From Corinectria fuckeliana (lineage: Eukaryota; Ascomycota; Sordariomycetes; Hypocreales; Nectriaceae), in NCBI GenBank assembly GCA_019137255.1, contig WPDH01000087.1, forward strand, positions 62,001-126,000: 64,000 bases of DNA, written 5' to 3'. Both the position numbers and the translations under genes were made by a program. Numbering within the stretch: position 1 is the stretch's first letter; each line of letters starts with the position of its first letter. This document shows positions 23,974 to 35,816 of this stretch, piece after piece. The notes beneath the pieces are model-generated. The model had not been told where the DNA came from. It saw only the letters and a program-made list of their open reading frames with translations, and made no database searches.

Positions 23974-25624
23974 TCATGCGAGAAAAAGCCCCATGACCAC
24001 CGCCGCAAACGTCACAGCCACGGCGCTTGACCGCGGAGGGAAGAATTGCGAGGCAGCGCTGTCATCGTCACTGCCGCTCTCGCCCTCGTCAGAGCCGGCG
24101 CTGCTGTTCCCGCTGGAGCCGCTCCCGTCGCGGCTCAGCACAAAGATCTCGCCCGTGCTGTCGGAGCTGAACCACAGCCGGTCCTTGGAGTCCCAGGCTA
24201 GACCGACGGGCCGGAAGCACCCGTCCGGACACTTGGAGAGGTCTGCGTTGCGCAGGACCGGGCTGGCGGCGTCCATGCTGGTGGAGGGCTCGACGGGCCG
24301 TCCGTCTTTGAAGGTGACGCTGGAGATGACGTAGCCGACGGGGTCGTCGCGGTTCCCTAGGAGGCTGTGTGAGAAGTAGGCTGGAGTGAAAAGGGGGTTT
24401 CTGGACTTACAGCTTCCGTGGAACGAGACGTACGCCCTTGTGCCATCTTCGTTGAACTTGATGTCGAGGGGTGCCGTGTGGGCTTGGAAAGCGAGCACGG
24501 GCGGCACGTACTCAGTGTTGCACTGGTCGTCGCTGAGGACGGTGACCAGATCCTCGTCCTCGTCCCGGTCGGCCGGGAACTGATCCCCCGTGTCGAGGTC
24601 ACCGAGGTCCGGGAACCCGTCGGTGGACCAGACGGTGTAGCAGAGCGGGTAGCCGTAGTTGCCGCCCTGGTCGGCGTCGGAGCTGTTGAGGTAGCCGTGG
24701 AAGTTGAGCTCCTCGCCCGGGTTGTTGGCATGGATGTCCCGGCCGTGCCGCCGCAGGTTGTCGACCGAGTTCTCCACGGACCAGATGCCGCCCGTCGCCG
24801 GGTGCTCGGCCACGCCGACCGAGTTGCGCAGGCCCCACCCGAGAAGCTGGCCGCTGGTGTAGTCGCGGTGCTCGTCCGAGGTGGTGATGTTGAAGGCCCG
24901 GAGCTGCGAGTGGCCGGATGAGCGGTCGGCGGCGGCGGCGTCGTCGTTCCCTTCGCTGCCGCGCGAGACGAGGAGCAGGTCTGGGTGTTTGCGCGAGAGG
25001 AGCAGCGTGCGGGTGGTGTGGCCCGAGTTGCTCATGTTGGCGATGAGGGTGCGGGTGGATGAGGTGTCGAGACTGGCTGAGGAGGCGTCGTAGGACCACG
25101 AGTAGACCTCGTCGGTGGAGGAGGCGTAGAGGGTGCGGCCATCGTGGGAGAGGGCGATGCCGTGGTTGAGCTGGAGTTTGTATATTAGCAACTGAAGTAT
25201 ATAATGTGCGGGCTCATGGAGCGTCGTGAAGCAGGCAAGGGGTATCGGAGATGGAACCTCGAGATGCATGTCCCGAGGAGGATCATGTTCGAGAGACGCT
25301 GGTTGTACTCACATCCTCGTTCTTGAGCAACGTCTTCTTGTCAGTGACTTTGAAGCACATCTCGCCGCTATCTTGTAGCGAGATATGCACGATGCCGATG
25401 CTTGAGTCGACGACTAGTAGTGCGCCCTCGGTGTCGAACAGAATGCCCCGTGGATGTTTGAGGCCGTTTGCGACGAGGCGGTACGACCAGCCATCGGCGG
25501 CAATAGGTTCATCGTAGGCGACGGAGAGGTCGTCGGAGCAGTTGGCAACGGCAGCGGCGGAGGAGATAAAGAGAGCAGAGGTAGTAAGGGCGACGGTGAA
25601 GGCGGTGGCGAAGACGGATGCCAT
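23974..25624 (-). CDS. Secreted sorbosone/glucose-dehydrogenase-like beta-propeller, probably GPI-anchored
   Basis: Three exons, 25624-25313, 25170-24411 and 24356-23974, join to 484 residues; intron 2 is in phase 1 and recreates the family motif HGSWNRDDPVGY. The protein has a hydrophobic signal peptide (about residues 1-25) and then the six-bladed soluble-quinoprotein fold of sorbosone and pyranose dehydrogenases (CAZy AA12-like): LKHPRGILFD, WGLRNSVGVAEHP, ELNFHGYL, GGNYGYPLCYTVW, HTAPLDIKF. The Ser/Gly/Asp-rich tail followed by a terminal hydrophobic segment (AVAVTFAAVVMGLFLA) looks like a GPI-attachment signal. Relatives oxidise sugars using pyrroloquinoline quinone. Whether this copy binds PQQ cannot be read from sequence alone. 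The alternative is a non-catalytic cell-surface propeller. Confidence 0.85.
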
Positions 25625-26560
25625 GACGATGACGGTGTAGATCGGGCGGGGGATGGAGAGGATAGAGTCAGCTCAGCCACGGGGAACAGAGTAAATGGAC
25701 GTGGAATCAGGGTTGGATCATGGTGAACGAGCTGCCAATGTCGAACAAAGGTCAATCGTCTCGGTGGAAGGTCATGGTTGGTATCTTAAGCATAATTACT
25801 TAGGTAGCCCACCAACCCACGGAGGCACACTCACGCCAAGGATGGAAGGTACGGTAGTCGAGACCTGCATGTAGTAGCTTAATCTACTCCATCTAGGTAC
25901 ATAAGTTACTGCATTCGTGCAATCATACATGCAACTCAAGACCCGTTGTTGGCCTTTTCTCCGCGGCCGCCAGGCCAAGCCAGCTCGTCGGCAAGCCACG
26001 AGTATCACATGGCTTCTCGGACCCGAATGGGCCGTTGTGCTAGCTGAGTATGGGATGCGACCCAGTGTGATTTGGTCCCTCTTCTGGTGAATCAGTACCT
26101 GTGGCTCTGTGTCCTTGCTCACATTTCTGTACGACGATCTCGCTGTGGAAGCCAACCGAATACTCGCCTCTTGTTCCACCGGATGCTGCCCCGTACCGAA
26201 CCCGAGGCCGGGTACGGGTATCGAGCCGGCGATGAGTGGATCCTTTCAAGCAACTTTAGCAACCCAGCCACCAGCTACCCTAAGAGCGAGCCCACCTGTC
26301 ACAATGGGTGATGCAGGCTGTAGATATACGTTCGTCTTTTGCGACACCACCGCCTAAAATAACAGAGGCTAATCGCTATCTGCGTAGTGGCCTTAGGCTG
26401 CCGTCTACAGTCCATGACGCGACCACTTACGTGGGACAGCTATCTATCCACCTAAGCTAAGGTACGCCGGGCGTTGGGTGGGCCTCATCAAACATCCCCC
26501 CAAGTGGTCGTGAACAATAGCAACTCCACTCCACCACTATTGACGACAAGGCCTGTTCAA
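25625..26560. other. Intergenic region upstream of the dehydrogenase and of a decayed gene
   Basis: Promoter side of the minus-strand dehydrogenase. No open frame with coding character. The frame of the downstream pseudogene is open back to a stop at 26453 but contains no ATG before 26561. Confidence 0.55.
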
Positions 26561-28228
26561 ATGATTGGGGACAACGACTCCAAAGTTCTCGCTGAGATTT
26601 CGGCCGCCACTCAGCAACTAGCCATCGACGTGCGGAATACTCACCGCCAATCAGGCGCTGATAACCGTGCCATTTAAAGCCTCCTCGAACGTCTTTACAA
26701 TACCATCTGCGATCTCTCCGAGTTCAAGTGGGCCTCATCCGCCCCCGATGATGCCATCATTGAAGCCGACACGGCTTTACTCGGTGTCTGGTATGGCTTG
26801 CTCGCACCAATTCGCGCGCTGTCGTTGTTGATGCCGAACCCCGACGAACGCTTCCTCAGCTCTCGCATGATCCTCTTCGTCATGCAGGCCTTCGCCTTCC
26901 AAGAAGCCCTCCACTTTGACCTCGAAGACTCAGACGTTAGTCATGAAAGAGTGCAGCGGCAAATTGACTTTTACCTCACGCTTGACGAGGCTCTGCTGGA
27001 GAACTTGACCATCATCTGGGATGAGAGTCAGCAAAGGGATGACTTCAGCTGGACGTTGACGCATCTGGAGAACAAGGACTAGTCTGTTCGCACAGACTAC
27101 AACAAAGCTGCCATGCGCGCTCTGTCTCCCAAGGAGCTGTGGAAAGTCCCCGGGATGACGCGGAAGCAGGAATGGGTGCCGAAGCCAAACGACGAGCCCA
27201 TATACGACATGTTTGATCATGCTACCAGTGCAACATACGGGGATCCTGACCCCGAAGATGGAAGACAGCCCATCATCAAGCAGACTCTTTACTCCGACGG
27301 GCCCATGCGCTTCGACATGACATACTGTTTGATTGATAAGACCGATCCGGAGAAGGAAACGTGTCTTAAGGGCCCTAGGGTCTTGCGGTCGTTGCGATTC
27401 GTCCTCGACGCGCGCCAAATCCTATATCCGAGGATGGTCAAGGAGAGAAGGCTAGTCGCACCACAGGTCTTGGAGGGCAGACTCCCCCCAGAGTTGGTGA
27501 ATCAGGTAGTTACCTACTTGGAAACGCCTGACAGACACCCATATCTATCTAGAATAGACCTGTCACTCGCGTACCGCCCGTACCGCCCGGCGATGTTCCC
27601 CCTAGTGGAATGTGTGGAATGCCAGGAGTCATACGAATCTGGCTCGATGCAGGCGATGACTTGCCCTACAAGGAGCTTCACCATTTGGGACCTGGCATTG
27701 CGAAGGTTCCACACATACCACCCCCTCGATGGAGCCTTCGCCATCTGTGAGCTTGACGAAATCTGCTCAGGCCATCATCACGACGAGCTTTGGGTGGACG
27801 GGGACAACCAAGCAATCGACATCCACTCGTACCATTTCATTACGATCCGGTGCATGAACGACCTGAATGAGTCCGAAATGTTGGAGTATCCCGGGTTGGA
27901 AGACGTCGGATTCGGACCCATTGGGACCTTGGATGCCATTCGCAAGGGTGACGAGTCAGCCTTGCGTCAATGGAAAGACCTCCCTAGGTATGGCCTTGAC
28001 GAAAGGGACTTTGAGGCCGAAAGGGCTACGATGGGTGGAATGGCAGGCCTGTTTCACTCGATGATTAATGATAAGTCAATAAGGCCTGCCCTTGGGGCAA
28101 ACGGAGTGATCCAAGGGACCATACAGGAGAAGTCGGTATGGGCTTGGGGGTGGACCAAAAGGGACGAGGAACAGGCGGTGTCTCATGTGGTGAGACTCCA
28201 TTGTGTCAATTCTTGCTCGTGGTGTTAG
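26561..28228 (+). pseudogene. Uncharacterised gene broken by two in-frame stops
   Basis: One reading frame carries protein-like sequence from the ATG at 26561 to the TAG ending at 28228 (about 555 codons), interrupted by TAA at 26675-26677 and TAG at 27080-27082. Sense-like coding continues directly after each stop in the same frame (for example SLLERLYNTICDLSEFKWAS, and SVRTDYNKAAMRALSPKELW), with no splice signals that would remove them. Both stops are one C-to-T change from a Gln codon, the classic RIP or decay product. The N-terminal part is helical; the C-terminal part has an F-box-like LPPELVNQVVTYL stretch and a CVECQESYE segment. I do not recognise the family. Alternatives are sequencing error or a two-gene readthrough, both less likely. 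Confidence 0.7.
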
Positions 28229-28847
28229 GTGTGAGCTGAATGCATAGACCTAGACGACCTGACGCAGGACTGGGGCTGTATAATATTGACCATTTGTTTT
28301 TAATATTCCTCTACTGTAACTGCACGACACGCGTGCCATAGCTGATCTTACTGCGAGCCTTCTTAGAGGGAAATGGCATGCTTCAAACGTAGACCAACGA
28401 TTTCGGCCACCGTCGTCACCTGGGACCTAGGCATTTGCGGTGCCACCACCGTGGCAACAGGAATGTCTTGACTCGAACTGTCCGGGTCTTCGTCGGCGCT
28501 TAAGTCTATACGGATCTGCATCGTCGGCGAGAGCTTGAGTCTTTCCGAGCAATAGTACCAAACCCGGGCCTTCCTTACAAAACTGCGTACCATTAATGGA
28601 AGCTGCTTTCGATGACCGCCCACTAGCCTACTAGTAGGTATACAGCCCTAACACCGGGTCTCATTCTGCACAGACCCGCTCTTAGCCCTCAGCAACTTGA
28701 AGTCCTCCTACTTTCACCTCACAACATCACAACATCATAACATCACACAATCACAATTATTCCATTGCTGCTGCCAAGACAGATGGGAATAATTTGCCTC
28801 GGTGTTTTGTGCTGCCCAGCGATGGCAATTTCTAGGCAACAGAATCA

Positions 28848-29190
28848 GTGGATGGCTATGCTGCGACCGAAATCACGGGAGATCGACAGTACTTTCAGTG
28901 CAAGCGGATCCCATGTGCCTTAGCAGCAAGGATAGCTTCCCGACAGCCTACGCGAATGCCGCTGCCCGACCCGTGGGTATCATCCCGCGCCGCAGTAACA
29001 ACCATGTACGATCCCACGAAGAAGACACGCCGATACGACTCGGGTTAAACACGGTTTCCCTACGATGATGCTTCAACCCCAACTGGATCCCCGACCACTT
29101 CGACAAGGCCACGACTGGGAGACAGCAGTCCGACTCAGAGCTGGAGCCTTACGGAACGAAGCGCGCGCTAGAGCCACCAGGAACGTGAGT
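28848..29190 (+). pseudogene. Possible degraded coding relic
   Basis: The frame starting at the ATG at 28848 runs 66 codons to a TAA, then continues with sense-like codons (TRFPYDDASTPTGSPTTSTR) to a TAG just before a GTGAGT motif. Both stops could be former Gln codons. No family recognised; the composition argument is weak. Confidence 0.3.
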
Positions 29191-29545
29191 TATTGAACCC
29201 TTTTTTTCGTTAGAACAATCCCACTGACATGGATAAAGGCTAAGACGCGACATCACGGTCGTTGCATTATTGCGGGAACTATAGATCCAGAAGGCGCCCA
29301 CATAGGCCTAGGTATATCGCATTTCCAGTTGCAGCAAAAGGCAATGCGCACTACACTGATGCTAAGTGCTAAGCTGGCCTAAATGCTGAATGCGACAACA
29401 TATTCCCGTTCACATCGAGCAAAGAAGCCAAGATTCAAAGCCTTCAAAATATCCTTGCAGTATTTTGGGAGATTGACCGAGCTCAGCAATAGGTCAGGAT
29501 TTACAGGATCGGAACATTACTGAACTGGCTCAGAACCAGATCTGT

Positions 29546-29899
29546 TTGAACCAACAATACCACTACTTCTGGCGGGATCGTGCCAAGTTCGCATTCAAGC
29601 CTTTGAGAAAAACATCCAACGAAAATATTTCTCCATCTTCACTACCTCAAGGCTTCATCTCTAAAGCCGTGAGACTACGGCAGGTTTCTGCCGATTATTG
29701 TTTTCAAGCTGGCCTTGATGACACGGCATGGGGCTACCAACTCGGATATCGAAAAAAGCGAGCTGCCACTCGAGACAGGCCAAGTCTTCGTTGTCACCGC
29801 GACAGACCCAGACGACCTCCCATCTCCAATGGGCTCTTTCACGAGTTGCTGCAAGGTCCGGCTCTGGAGAGGCCTCTGATGAGGATTATTGGCACCTAG
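29546..29899 (+). pseudogene. Possible degraded coding relic
   Basis: A 117-codon frame without recognised domains. Near 29745-29875 an overlapping frame reads more like protein (LPLETGQVFVVTATDPDD), which suggests a frameshifted remnant. Low confidence. Confidence 0.25.
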
Positions 29900-30199
29900 A
29901 CGATGAACTCACTATCAAGAAAGGCAGAGACTGTAAGGCATCAGGGCATCAGGCAGTAGGGCATTGAGGTATTTAAAACTATGTCAAGGTGAATAATATA
30001 GCAGGGGAGTGGGCTTAGGCCTGAATAACATAACTCGTTATATACTGCCCAAGTCTTGCAAGCTGTATAAAGCTTTTCTATATGCTATAATCGTTGTCAT
30101 ATCTACTTTATCAAGATTCATCATGATATTTCAAGCTATACAACTAAATATAGAAGCTGAAATCTTCAGAGCTTGCTCAGTCATAAAGGCGTGACCATT

Positions 30200-32331
30200 C
30201 TATACTGAAATCCATCGAGCCATCCACGTCTGTGTAATCTGCTTGGCCTCATCCACCAACCCGAGATCCAGTAGCAGCTGCACGGTTCCCCTCGTGGCGC
30301 TCTCCAAAGCACTAAAGATCCATGCGTGCGTATAACTAGTATGCTCGCCAATAAAGACTGTGTTGAACTCGGTCTGCCAGAAGGCGGGAAGGTATAGCTG
30401 CTGCTGGGGAGTATTAGGGGACGCCCATGATCCCGCGTGGTGCTCATCGTGTTCCCAGCAATGACGGTCCCAGTTTCCTGTCCAGTTGTCCTCGGCCACA
30501 GCGCCATGGATTTCGACTACGGCCTTTTGGATGTAGGCCACGTGCTCGTCGGCAGACATGGCGCAGGCGACGTTGGCGTCTGAACCTGAGATATAGGAGG
30601 CTAGCAGGACGCCGGGGCCGGTGCTGTTGATGTTGAAGGGAGGATAGCAAATCTGGCCGATGAGGGGGTTGCTGACACGGCCGCAGCCTCCGTAGATGGG
30701 GTGATCAAGGTGTTCCCAGAAGCGACTCTCGTACTGGATGGCAACCTTGGCGGAGGTGCCGAAGGTGTAGCGCTCGATGGCGCGGCGCATCAGGCCGGAA
30801 TAGGCGGGTAGCTCCCAGAAGCGCAGGAGGTTGAGGGGCACCGTGTTGAAGATGTAATCGAACTGCTCGGTGCTCGACTCGACCTTGCGGGGATCGCTGC
30901 CGAGCGGGCGGTAGGATACCGTCACGGTGTTGTCCTCACTGTTGTGCTTGACCTTGTGGATCTTGGAGTTGAATACAACGCGACCTTTGACGAGGTTCTC
31001 AAAGGCAGCAGGCAAGCGACTCAGGCCTCCGTCGATGGTGCGCCACTCGTCCGCCATGAAGTAGACCGTCTCGTACTCCCACATGGGGTCGATGCTAGAC
31101 GTGGAAGCTACCTCGTCGGTGACGTTGAGGTCCGTCTTCATGACATAGCGGAGATACTCGACTTCGGAGAAGTCGAACATGCCCTCTTCGACGGCTTGCT
31201 TGTGCGCCTTGAAGACGTTGGACGCGAACAGCTTCAGCTTCTCCGACGTCAGGCCCTTGAAGTCGGCGAGTGCTTCCTCGGCCTCGGCCACGGCCGTGGC
31301 GTTGGAGTAGACGGTATCGTCGGCGTACGCGGGGTCCTCGGCGACTTCCTTGCGGCCAGGAAAGGTGCCGTCTGGACGCCGCTTGGTCGTGGTCACGGGC
31401 GTGTTGTCGCTCGTCTGGATCCAGGGGATGAACTTGACCTGCAGGCTGTCGTTGGCGGTGTTCAGGCCGTTGAGGACGTCGGCGAGCTGGTATACCATGC
31501 GGTGGTCCATGATGGGGTACGTCTCGTTGGTGTCCGGGTCGGTGAGAGAGTGCGGGAAGCGCATGGGACCAAGCTCGTGGTATTGGTGATCTGCCGGGGT
31601 GGTGTTGTTGAGGTACGTCGTCCTAACGCGGCCACCCACGCGCCCAGAGGACTCGATGATCTTCCAGTTGTGAATGCCCACAGAGTCGAGCAGCAACTAC
31701 GGCACACGATGAGCCAAACTGCACTATCCCAGCCTGTAGTTACGTGGTAGAGAAAAAGACTTACGGATGTCATAAGGCCAGACATGCCGCCTCCAAGGAT
31801 GCCAAACGACTTTTCCTTGGTGGCGGACACGAAGACGTCGTCGGGCTGCTTTTGCTGCAGATACACAACGCCATCGAACCAAGCACCAAGGGGTTCAGCC
31901 ACGTCAGGCAAGGAAGCTCGCCGAGTGAGCTTCTTCGGCTTGACAGCGAGCTGGTCAGACCTCCCGACGAGCCCGCCGTCGACGAAAGCATGGAGACAGC
32001 CGGCGACGACGTCCGAGGGCGTCACCCAGACGAACTTGGTTGGCCGCCGGTCTTCCCAGTCGAGGTGGCGCTTTGCAGCTGGGTGGCTGCCGATGTGTGT
32101 GCGACCGACCTGGTGGTGCGCCTGGGAGGCCGAATCAATGGAGCACGAGCCGTAGACAATGGCTAGCTCGCCGTTGAGGTCGTCGTGGTATTCCACGTGG
32201 ATGTTGTGTAGGCCGCCTTGCTCGACATCGAAAGGTCCCTGAAACGAGACGGATTCGCCGATGATTGGCTGGGCCATACAGGTATAAAAGGCTGAGGCAA
32301 CTACCAGTAGCCTGGATACGCGAGGAGCCAT
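30200..32331 (-). CDS. Secreted L-amino-acid oxidase (FAD flavoprotein)
   Basis: Oxidatively deaminates L-amino acids to keto acids with release of ammonia and hydrogen peroxide. Two exons, 32331-31765 and 31696-30200, join in phase 0 across a 68-nt intron (GTAAGT ... CCGTAG) to 687 residues. An N-terminal signal peptide (MAPRVSRLLVVASAFYTCMA) is followed by a roughly 150-residue non-flavin region, then the dinucleotide-binding loop GILGGGMSGLMTS (about 177-189), the ESSGRVGGRVRT motif of flavin amine oxidases, and the C-terminal FAD motif FIGEHTSYTHAWIFSALESA. The composition matches fungal LAAOs of the amine-oxidase superfamily. The intron interrupts the sequence just after the FAD loop. 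It lies near an MFS carrier and an amino-acid permease. Confidence 0.92.
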
Positions 32332-32435
32332 GTTGACGTCTGGGGTCCCTTTAACGTCACTCAGTGGTGTTCTAAGGCGGAAGGCTGTTACTTAATCCCT
32401 TAAAACAGAAGACTAAGGCGAGGAAGAAATAGTCT

Positions 32436-32442
32436 CTTATAC
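32436..32442 (-). promoter_or_regulatory. TATA-like element upstream of the L-amino-acid oxidase
   Basis: The minus strand reads TTGTATAAGAGAC about 100 bases before the start codon. Suitable spacing for a core promoter; sequence-only call. Confidence 0.35.
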
Positions 32443-32865
32443 AAATTGTGTTTCCGCTCTGTCGGTCGAATCCAAGTCTCCTGGTGCATCATCATCCTGG
32501 GAGCTCAACGTTCCCATGTCGTTCGTAAGGCGTAAGCTGACAGTGCTGCGATAACGCTGTTATTCCATTTCCCGATGCCGAGCGAGCATCCGGATCGGCC
32601 AACCGATGAACCGTTGATAAGGCTGAACAACCCTCCTTACCTCTGGGCTTTACGTAAACTCCGCGTCCCGTTCAACTTCTAATGATTAGGATCGGATGCA
32701 GAAGTAGGGAGCGAGACTGCGGTTGCTAGTTTCTTGTCTGAGTGAGTGATAACCCTCAAGAACCTTTGACAATCCACTTGCGGGGTGGTAATCATCGCCT
32801 CCACCAGCAAGATATGGACTACATGAGAATCATCAGAGAAGCCCGCGAAATGGGAAACCCCGCCA

Positions 32866-32879
32866 GGGGGGGGGGGGGG
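32866..32879. repeat. Fourteen-base poly-G run
   Basis: Homopolymer in noncoding DNA; its length may be unreliable in the assembly. Confidence 0.85.
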
Positions 32880-34413
32880 CTGCATGCAACACGCTGGGTC
32901 CGGCTTTCCGGATAGCGGATTCGGCCAGTTTGCGCCATATTGTGCGGGACGTAGACCTAGGCCTAAGCTCGACTCGACTATGTTCAAGGTTGGTCAGTAT
33001 GCTTCTTCCTAGTTGATAGGGCTAGCGAAGCCCGCATATGATAAGAACAAGAAGAGCCGACCGATCCCCGCAATCGCCGGGTATGACGTCGGCTCTAGCT
33101 CCGGGGGATGGCTTGGACTGCTTTCTCTGCTCCGTGACTTGCCTTCATCAAGCAGGCCTTTGCCCTTGCTGGGTCGGGGAAGCACCGCTCAACTCCCTGT
33201 TCTGGCAAGCCAAGTAAGTACCTTGTTGTTATCATAAGCCGAAGGGCTCGACAACCCCGGGATTCCATCTTGATAAGAATGGGACAACGTCCTCGGATCA
33301 TCGGGGATTGCAATGGAAGTGGGAACTCTCGAACCCCAACAGGAGACGGCCGGAGCTAGACCTCGAAAAGGAGAAAACTGTTCATTTCTCCGCGCAGGGC
33401 CACGTCTTCGCGCTATCGCTTCCACAATGCTACATGTCCTAGTACATATCGCCCTTATCAGTCACTGCAGCGAATTGATTTCGAGTTAAGCCGCTGATCG
33501 TTTGCCGATCTGACTCTCTGTACCACGTAGTATTCTATGCGTGTGCTTGGATGCTACCATATCCTTTCTATCCCGCCGGGTCGTCGGTATCTCCCCTGAC
33601 TCATAGTCTAATGCGCGATGTTGTACATTGCCAAAAGCTCGGTGTGGAAGTTGCTTCCCACCTCTAATATTGCCAGGCTGGCATAAGTCCACCTACGCCC
33701 GAAAAGCCAACATCCACAAGAGTAACTACTTTTCTTCTATTGCACGCAAGGATTTGGGAATAGGATTAAAGCTATTGAATTCTAGCCAACTCAAAGGACG
33801 TGTGTGAGGCCTTGAACATGTTAATAAACAAGGAAACTTTGACAAAAAGAATTGTTGATTAGAATGTGTACTGCCTAGTATTACTAGTGTTCAAGCATAA
33901 TCAAAATACATTCTCTCGTAGACTGAGTTGTAAAAGTTAGCTTTCTTAGAGATTTTAGTCTTGGTACCCCTTTAGATTAAATCGACATTCAAACGAACCT
34001 TTCAATAATGCCATGTGATGTAAGACCTTCATTTTGTTTTCGAGACCATAACTGAATGCACTCATGATTCACAAGGTCGCATGGTTTGCATACATATATA
34101 AGTCCTTCACTCTCTGTACTATTCGTATATTTCAGCTGTAAAGACAGTGTTACACATCAACCAATTCTGTCACATTCGGCCTAGGATCATGACCACCGAC
34201 CATGTCCTTTAATATAACATCTTGGAGCGTTGTTACGAAGTTCTTAAAAGCCTCTATAGGAAGGAGACTTTTAAATGGGTCTCAAGCTGTGGCAAAAAGT
34301 AATATGCTAACTGATTACTCTATCTAAGCAGATTTCAATATTGGATCAAACTTGACCTTCTCGGAAGTAGACTGGTCACTCAATGTATTCTGCAAACCCG
34401 TCACATATTCAGC

Positions 34414-35816
34414 TCAATTTCCTACCGGATGTCGACGGAGAGGATATCCAAGAATGCCCAAGGAAGAGCACAGCATGAAGCTTCCCAAAAAGAGTATCAG
34501 AGGCTGAAACCTCCTCAATCCATACCCCGAGGCCACAGACCCAGTCGTCAAGCTAGCCGCGATGGGACCGGTTGCAATGTTCCCAACACCTCTACCAAGA
34601 GCCATCAGACTGAAGGGCAGCTGCGGGTCTTCAGAGAGAACAGAGCCGAACTTGGTCCAGAACACGACGTAACCTCCGGCAAACCATCCATAGACTAGAG
34701 AAAAGACGATGATAGCTTCCAGGGAGTGTGCAAACCCCCATATAGCAAAGGACGCCACCGCAGAAGCAAGGGAGGAGACGCAGACAAGGATAAGGACGTT
34801 GTTGACCCGGTCAGACAGCCATCCGAACCCAACCTGCCCAAAGACAGTAGCCCCGTTGTGTAGGGCAAGGATCAGAGCTCCCATGGTGGTAGACAAGCCC
34901 AAGTCAGATGCGTAGGAGGGGAGATACAGTGATGGGATGTAGTATGAAAACCCTTGAAAGATGTTAGACACGGCGAAGCAATAGAACAGGGGCTCCGAGA
35001 GAAACTGCATATCGGCCGTGCGGAATGCGGCATGCGCTGAAGGAGGAAGCCGCCCCTTGACAAACGGGAGGAACGGAGCGATTAGGATGAACTGGGCCAC
35101 CGCCACAGCCTGGAGGGTTGTACGATAGCCATACTTTGAGAGCAGCATCTCGAGGAGAAAAGGCAACCCAACGCCGCTGGCGCCGCCTCCGCCGTAGAGG
35201 ACCCCGTAGGCGAACCCGCGTCGCTGGACAAACCACTCGTTCAGCATGCGCAGCAGCGGGAAGTACAGCATCAAGAAGCCGACCCCGTAGCAGACACCTT
35301 GAGTGGTAATCAGGCCGCCGACAGATGTGCAAAAGGATGCTGCGAGGAGGGACAAAGCACAGCCGGCCCAGCCAGCCACAACCATGGAACGCTGGTAGCG
35401 CTGGAACCTCTTGACGAGAGGCATCGCGAACGGCGCGCCGACAAAGTAGATGCTGGTCGACAAGGTACCGATGATGGCGATGCTCTTGTTCCCTGCGAAC
35501 GCGGGCTGGCGAGAGTAGTAGTTCTGGAAGACGCCGTAACTCAGGGGGAAGCCTAGAGCAAGCCGACGTCAACCCCTGAGACAAAGAAAAAAAACACATT
35601 TCGGTCGGGGAAACTGGACGACTCACCCCAAAGAAGCGCTTCGATGAAGAAGCTAGCAAAGAGGAACTTCCAGGCCTCCGGTCCTCGGTCGATAGGTGGT
35701 AAGATGCGAGCATGGCTGCCGTCGTGTTGCTCATCGTCACGCTCAGCCACAGCCACATCCCCTTCCTCGGGAAGAGGACGGAGCTCCAAAGTCTCAGACT
35801 CAGCCGAGGGTCGCAT
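34414..35816 (-). CDS. Monocarboxylate-transporter-like MFS permease
   Basis: Plasma-membrane carrier of the fungal MCT/major facilitator group. Exon 1 (35816-35627) encodes a hydrophilic N-terminus (MRPSAESETLELRPL) and the start of helix 1 (WKFLFASFFIEALLWG). The intron runs 35626-35553 (GTGAGT, CTCTAG). Exon 2 (35552-34414) continues FPLSYGVFQNYYSRQ, a typical junction for this family. The total is 442 residues with about twelve hydrophobic segments. Further family features are the loop LPLVKRFQRYQR after helix 2, YGGGGASGVGLPFL, and GFGWLSDRVNN in the second half. Substrate unknown; relatives carry monocarboxylates or other small acids. Its position next to a secreted L-amino-acid oxidase makes keto-acid uptake an inference worth testing. 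Confidence 0.86.

Larger units (their letters stand above)
28229..30199. other. Gene-poor region with probable coding relics
   Basis: No intact gene. Two stretches (28848-29190 and 29546-29899) have protein-like composition but are broken by stops or frame changes. The last 250 bp before 30200 are A/T-rich. Confidence 0.5.
32332..34413. other. Intergenic region upstream of the L-amino-acid oxidase
   Basis: Two kilobases without a supported gene. The first part should hold the oxidase promoter (TATAAGA on the minus strand at 32442-32436). A 14-G run lies at 32866-32879. From about 33700 to 34400 it is A/T-rich and featureless. Confidence 0.55.

Noticed and set aside
28363..28623. 86-codon minus-strand frame after the broken gene
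   Set aside because: Starts at GTG, no family resemblance; it could be an exon but nothing supports it.
32877..34413. Possible gene in the gap between the oxidase and the MFS carrier
   Set aside because: Only short frames without motifs; A/T-rich second half with no inverted or direct repeat ends found.
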